Assembly (NCBI GenBank): GCA_039182965.1
Contig: JBCDBW010000104.1
Coordinates: 1-15,566 of the forward strand
DNA length: 15,566 nucleotides
Direction: 5' to 3'
Origin: JBCDBW01 sp039182965
Lineage (GTDB): Bacteria > Verrucomicrobiota > Verrucomicrobiia > Verrucomicrobiales > DEV007
The notes under the pieces: model-generated
Database searches by the model: none
What the model was told of the DNA's origin: nothing
Seen by the model: only the letters and a program-made list of their open reading frames with translations
Made by a program: the position numbers and the translations under genes
Part shown: positions 13,540-15,566 of the stretch, piece after piece
How the letters are laid out: each line of letters opens with the position of its first letter
Position numbering within the stretch: the stretch's first letter is position 1

Positions 13540-14325
13540 TTACTTGGAGGTGCGGGAAACAGGATTGGTAATGGTGATGAGAGCGCCGAGGTGATTGCCG
13601 GATGGAATGGGTCCGTTAGGAGAAACGACCATCTGTGAGAGATCGCCGTCGAGGAAGAGGGCATTTTCGCATCCGAGGTGTTGGAAGAGACGTGCGAATC
13701 CGTGAAGATTAACGCGATTGGTTTGGGGTTGGAAATCGGAGATTGCGAAGATAATTTTTTGGTCGGATGAACGGATGCCGACGCCGTTGCGATGGAGTTT
13801 ACTTTGCGAGTTAGGTAAGAACTTTGGGTGGATTTTACCTTGGTTGAGGAGCAGGGGGCCGGATTGGACGGCGAGGGCGAGATGGGCGGGGTTGGCTTTT
13901 TGACTGGCGAAGTGCTGGGTTTCTGTGATGGCGGGCGTGCCGTCTTGGGTGATGGAGAAGATACCGGTTGGTTTGAGGTAGAAGTTCCCGTAGCCGGATT
14001 TGAGATTGATAGGGCGGAGCTCTTTTCCGTTTTCGATGTGGAGTCCACTGGGGACGCCACCGGGATCGAATATACCCGCGTTCATGATGAGTTCGACGGA
14101 GCGACCTTTTTTATTCAGCGCGGATTGGAGGGCTCGGAAGGTGCGGAAGGGTTTATTAGAAACGGGATCTTTCCAATGGAGCTCGATTTCGGCGGGGTCG
14201 GCGATGTAAATGCGGTAAGAGACGTTTTCGAACTTGAGGGAATTGAGTTCGCCGGCGGAGGAGAGGTGGGTGGAGAGGACTGTGAGGATGAGGGTGAGAA
14301 GAGTGGTGGCGGCGAGGTGGGGCAT
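13540..14325 (-). CDS. Secreted phosphodiester glycosidase family protein (DUF2233/NAGPA-like)
   Basis: The 261-residue protein has an N-terminal signal peptide (about 1-24, hydrophobic LAATTLLTLILTVLS, likely cut after SSA). The rest fits the DUF2233 branch of the phosphodiester glycosidase superfamily: LIMNAGIFDPGGVPSGLHIE at 79-98, GNFYLKPTGIFSI at 113-125, SGPLLLNQGKIHP, RNGVGI, and ENALFLDGDLSQMVV with the acidic loop DGDLS at 226-230. The eukaryotic relative removes a GlcNAc cap from a phosphodiester. Bacterial substrates are mostly unknown, with wall polymers or exported glycans as candidates. ATG 14325 is a clear start with a usual signal peptide. It shares its strand with the flanking lipoprotein and acetyltransferase genes, but gaps of 190 and 216 bases make a common transcript uncertain. 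Confidence 0.85.
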   Translation of the reverse strand: MPHLAATTLLTLILTVLSTHLSSAGELNSLKFENVSYRIYIADPAEIELHWKDPVSNKPFRTFRALQSALNKKGRSVELIMNAGIFDPGGVPSGLHIENGKELRPINLKSGYGNFYLKPTGIFSITQDGTPAITETQHFASQKANPAHLALAVQSGPLLLNQGKIHPKFLPNSQSKLHRNGVGIRSSDQKIIFAISDFQPQTNRVNLHGFARLFQHLGCENALFLDGDLSQMVVSPNGPIPSGNHLGALITITNPVSRTSK

Positions 14326-14474
14326 AGGCAGGCAAATATTACACTGATATCATTAAGCTGTCCTGCGGGAATGGATGGAGGGGTGAGAGTGATTGTGGGA
14401 CTGTTGGTTGGGGCTGAGACTGAGAGGTTTTGACTTTGGGCGTGTTAGAGACGGCGGAGGGCGGGGTGCTCGAT

Positions 14475-14493
14475 CACGGGCAGGATGCGAGTG
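14475..14493. repeat. Palindromic dispersed repeat (TGILPV type), decayed copy
   Basis: CACGGGCA, spacer GGA, then TGCGAGTG, where the intact copy at 5095-5113 has TGCCCGTG. Two changes break the right arm. The shared block is 19 bases (14470-14488 equals 5090-5108) in the same orientation. It sits in the gap between the glycosidase and acetyltransferase genes. Confidence 0.65.
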
Positions 14494-14541
14494 GAGCGGG
14501 GGTATGGTGGGAAGTCATTATGGGGATGGGGAAGATCCCAA

Positions 14542-14979
14542 CTATGCTAGGTGGAGGGCGAGAGACATTGGGAGATGGGGGATATTGGCTTCTAGGAACT
14601 CGGGGCCGGCGACGGTGAAGGAGAATTTTTCGTAGAAGGGAACGGCGCTGACTTGGGCGTGAAGATTGAGTTCGGAGAGCGGTAGTGTTTTGGCGTGATC
14701 GATGATTGTTTGCATGAGGGTGCTGCCGATACCGGCGTGGCGCCAAGGTTCAAGGACAGCCATGCGCCCGACCCTTCCGGTGGTGGGATGTAGGCGGGCG
14801 GTGCCGATGGGCTTTCGGTGTTGGTTGAGAGCGAGGAAGTGGAGGTATTCGGGATCGGTGCCGTCGACTTCGAGATGGGTGGGGACATTCTGTTCTTCGA
14901 TAAAGACCGTTTCGCGGACGGCACGAATGAGATCTGCGTCGGTGTTCCAGGGAGCGAGGCGGACAGTGAACGGGGGCAT
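14542..14979 (-). CDS. GNAT family N-acetyltransferase
   Basis: The 145-residue protein has the single-domain GNAT layout and is closest by eye to the YjcF/ElaA group. RAVRETVFIEEQNVP at 19-33 is followed by VDGTDPEYLHFLAL. A central strand, KPIGTARLHP, precedes motif A, RVGRMAVLEPWRHAGIGSTLM, with the acetyl-CoA phosphate-binding RHAGIG at 80-85. LNLHAQVSAVPFYEKFSF is the usual C-terminal part. It would transfer acetyl from acetyl-CoA to an amine; the substrate cannot be told from sequence. The ATG start is clear. It is the most upstream gene of the leftward trio 14979-12813, with an AT-richer 346-base region ahead of it where its promoter should lie. No SD-like motif is visible. Confidence 0.88.
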   Translation of the reverse strand: MPPFTVRLAPWNTDADLIRAVRETVFIEEQNVPTHLEVDGTDPEYLHFLALNQHRKPIGTARLHPTTGRVGRMAVLEPWRHAGIGSTLMQTIIDHAKTLPLSELNLHAQVSAVPFYEKFSFTVAGPEFLEANIPHLPMSLALHLA

Positions 14980-15325
14980 AGTGGAACGAACGTTACTCAG
15001 GAATACTCAGTACTTATCCATGCCCCAGTGTTCAAATCATATTCAAGTCTCACTATCCATTGTTCAAACAGTTCCGCGACCCTGCTGGAAGAGAAAGGGC
15101 AGGGATTTGTGGGAGAGTAGTGATCGAGAAAGTGGGGCGAGAAACTTTTCATGGTTCGTTGCGTGGTTGGCGAGGGTTCGCGGGGGCATGGCGGCGGCAT
15201 TCCTAAGATCGGGAAGTGCTTCAGTTTTGACGGAGGGAAAGATACTGGTGAGGCGACTCCTTTCGATCGTGGGGGGGGAAATTGGATTTGCGAGGGGCAG
15301 GGGAGAGTTTTAGTTTGGGATCGAT
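14980..15325. other. Divergent intergenic region, AT-rich on its left half
   Basis: No gene was found between the acetyltransferase and the SHD1-like gene. Positions 14994-15070 are much richer in A, T and C than the rest of the window. They hold TACTCAG twice (14994-15000 and 15004-15010) and an imperfect duplication of an ATCCAT...GTTCAAA block (about 15015-15036 and 15055-15068). Positions 15120-15325 return to G-rich sequence with no clear signal. A TTGACG at about 15223 has no well-spaced -10. Confidence 0.55.
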
Positions 15326-15566
15326 ATGTTGAATCTCCCTAGGCGTCTGGTGTGGTTGGTGTTTTTGGTGTTAGGAATTGGTGTGGTGGAGGCGCGGACG
15401 TGGACGAGTGCGTATGGGAAAGCGATTGAGGGGGAATTAGTGGGATTTGATGGGGAGACGGTGGAACTGAAGTTGGCGGACGGGCGGATGTCGAAGTTCA
15501 AAATATCGTTGTTGGGTGAGGAGGATCAGCGATTTTTGCGAGAGTGGAAGGAGAGCGGGGGAGCGA
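15326..15566 (+). CDS. SHD1-like secreted protein, cut by the window edge
   Basis: Only the first 80 codons are present; the frame is open at the end of the window. From ATG 15326 there is a signal peptide of about 22 residues (MLNLPRRLVWLVFLVLGIGVVEA). It is followed by RTWTSAYGKAIEGELVGFDG, ETVELKLADGRMSKFKISLL and GEEDQRFLREW. This matches the short SLA1-homology-1-like module (RxWTxxxGKxIEAxxVxxxxxxVxLKxxDGKxxxVPxxxLSxxDxxF) that is common in secreted proteins of Verrucomicrobiota and Planctomycetota. Downstream domains, and hence function, cannot be judged. It is divergent from the acetyltransferase gene. Confidence 0.75.
   Translation, partial: MLNLPRRLVWLVFLVLGIGVVEARTWTSAYGKAIEGELVGFDGETVELKLADGRMSKFKISLLGEEDQRFLREWKESGGA

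Noticed and set aside
1..15566. tRNA, rRNA, transposase, integrase or phage genes
   Set aside because: No cloverleaf, rRNA signature or recognisable mobile-element protein was seen on either strand. Short tRNA-like motifs were not checked by covariance model.

Overview
The window reads like chromosomal DNA of a Verrucomicrobiota bacterium, possibly of the Opitutia/Puniceicoccales side. That is an inference from the gene set, from an SHD1-like secreted protein at the right edge, and from short repeats whose accidental translations (such as STFNIQ-, FLIPNS-, LLTAN- and TGILPV-like strings) I remember from Verrucomicrobiota and Planctomycetota genomes. The + strand is rich in G over C along its whole length whichever way genes point, so rightward genes use G/T-ending codons and leftward genes C/A-ending codons.

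Layout. (1) 1-980: dtd (D-aminoacyl-tRNA deacylase), whose first codons lie in a G-tract region, then a 460-base gene-free stretch packed with short repeats. (2) 981-4855, leftward: valS, interrupted by one in-frame TAA, followed by an unknown membrane protein with a helix-hairpin-helix-like start and a CxxC/CxxC end. (3) 5170-6210, rightward: a secreted Amidase_3 cell-wall amidase. (4) 6299-11623, leftward: a compact series of a secreted unknown protein, a possible 28-codon ORF, a STAS protein, a GAF plus PP2C/SpoIIE phosphatase, grpE, dnaJ and rsmE. It looks like a stress operon joining partner-switch signalling, the DnaK co-chaperones and ribosomal RNA modification. (5) 11764-12780, rightward: a metallo-beta-lactamase exonuclease of the DNA-ligase-associated type. 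(6) 12813-14979, leftward: an NlpC/P60-like lipoprotein, a phosphodiester glycosidase (DUF2233 type) and a GNAT acetyltransferase. (7) 15326-end, rightward: the start of an SHD1-like secreted protein.

The most unusual signal is not a gene. Three unrelated AT-rich sequence families (TTGAATG, AATTAGG and TAGCGGT types) occur as short degenerate tandem arrays, all with a 7-base period, and each family has two copies here in the same orientation. They fill gaps inside the grpE-dnaJ-rsmE series, and one sits inside the valS coding sequence. There, the only unit junction that would put TAA in the ValRS frame reads CAA. The nearest described parallel I know is the heptanucleotide STRR repeats of heterocystous cyanobacteria.

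I see no rRNA, tRNA, CRISPR array, transposase, integrase or phage gene. Everything is read by eye; no alignment or database search was run.
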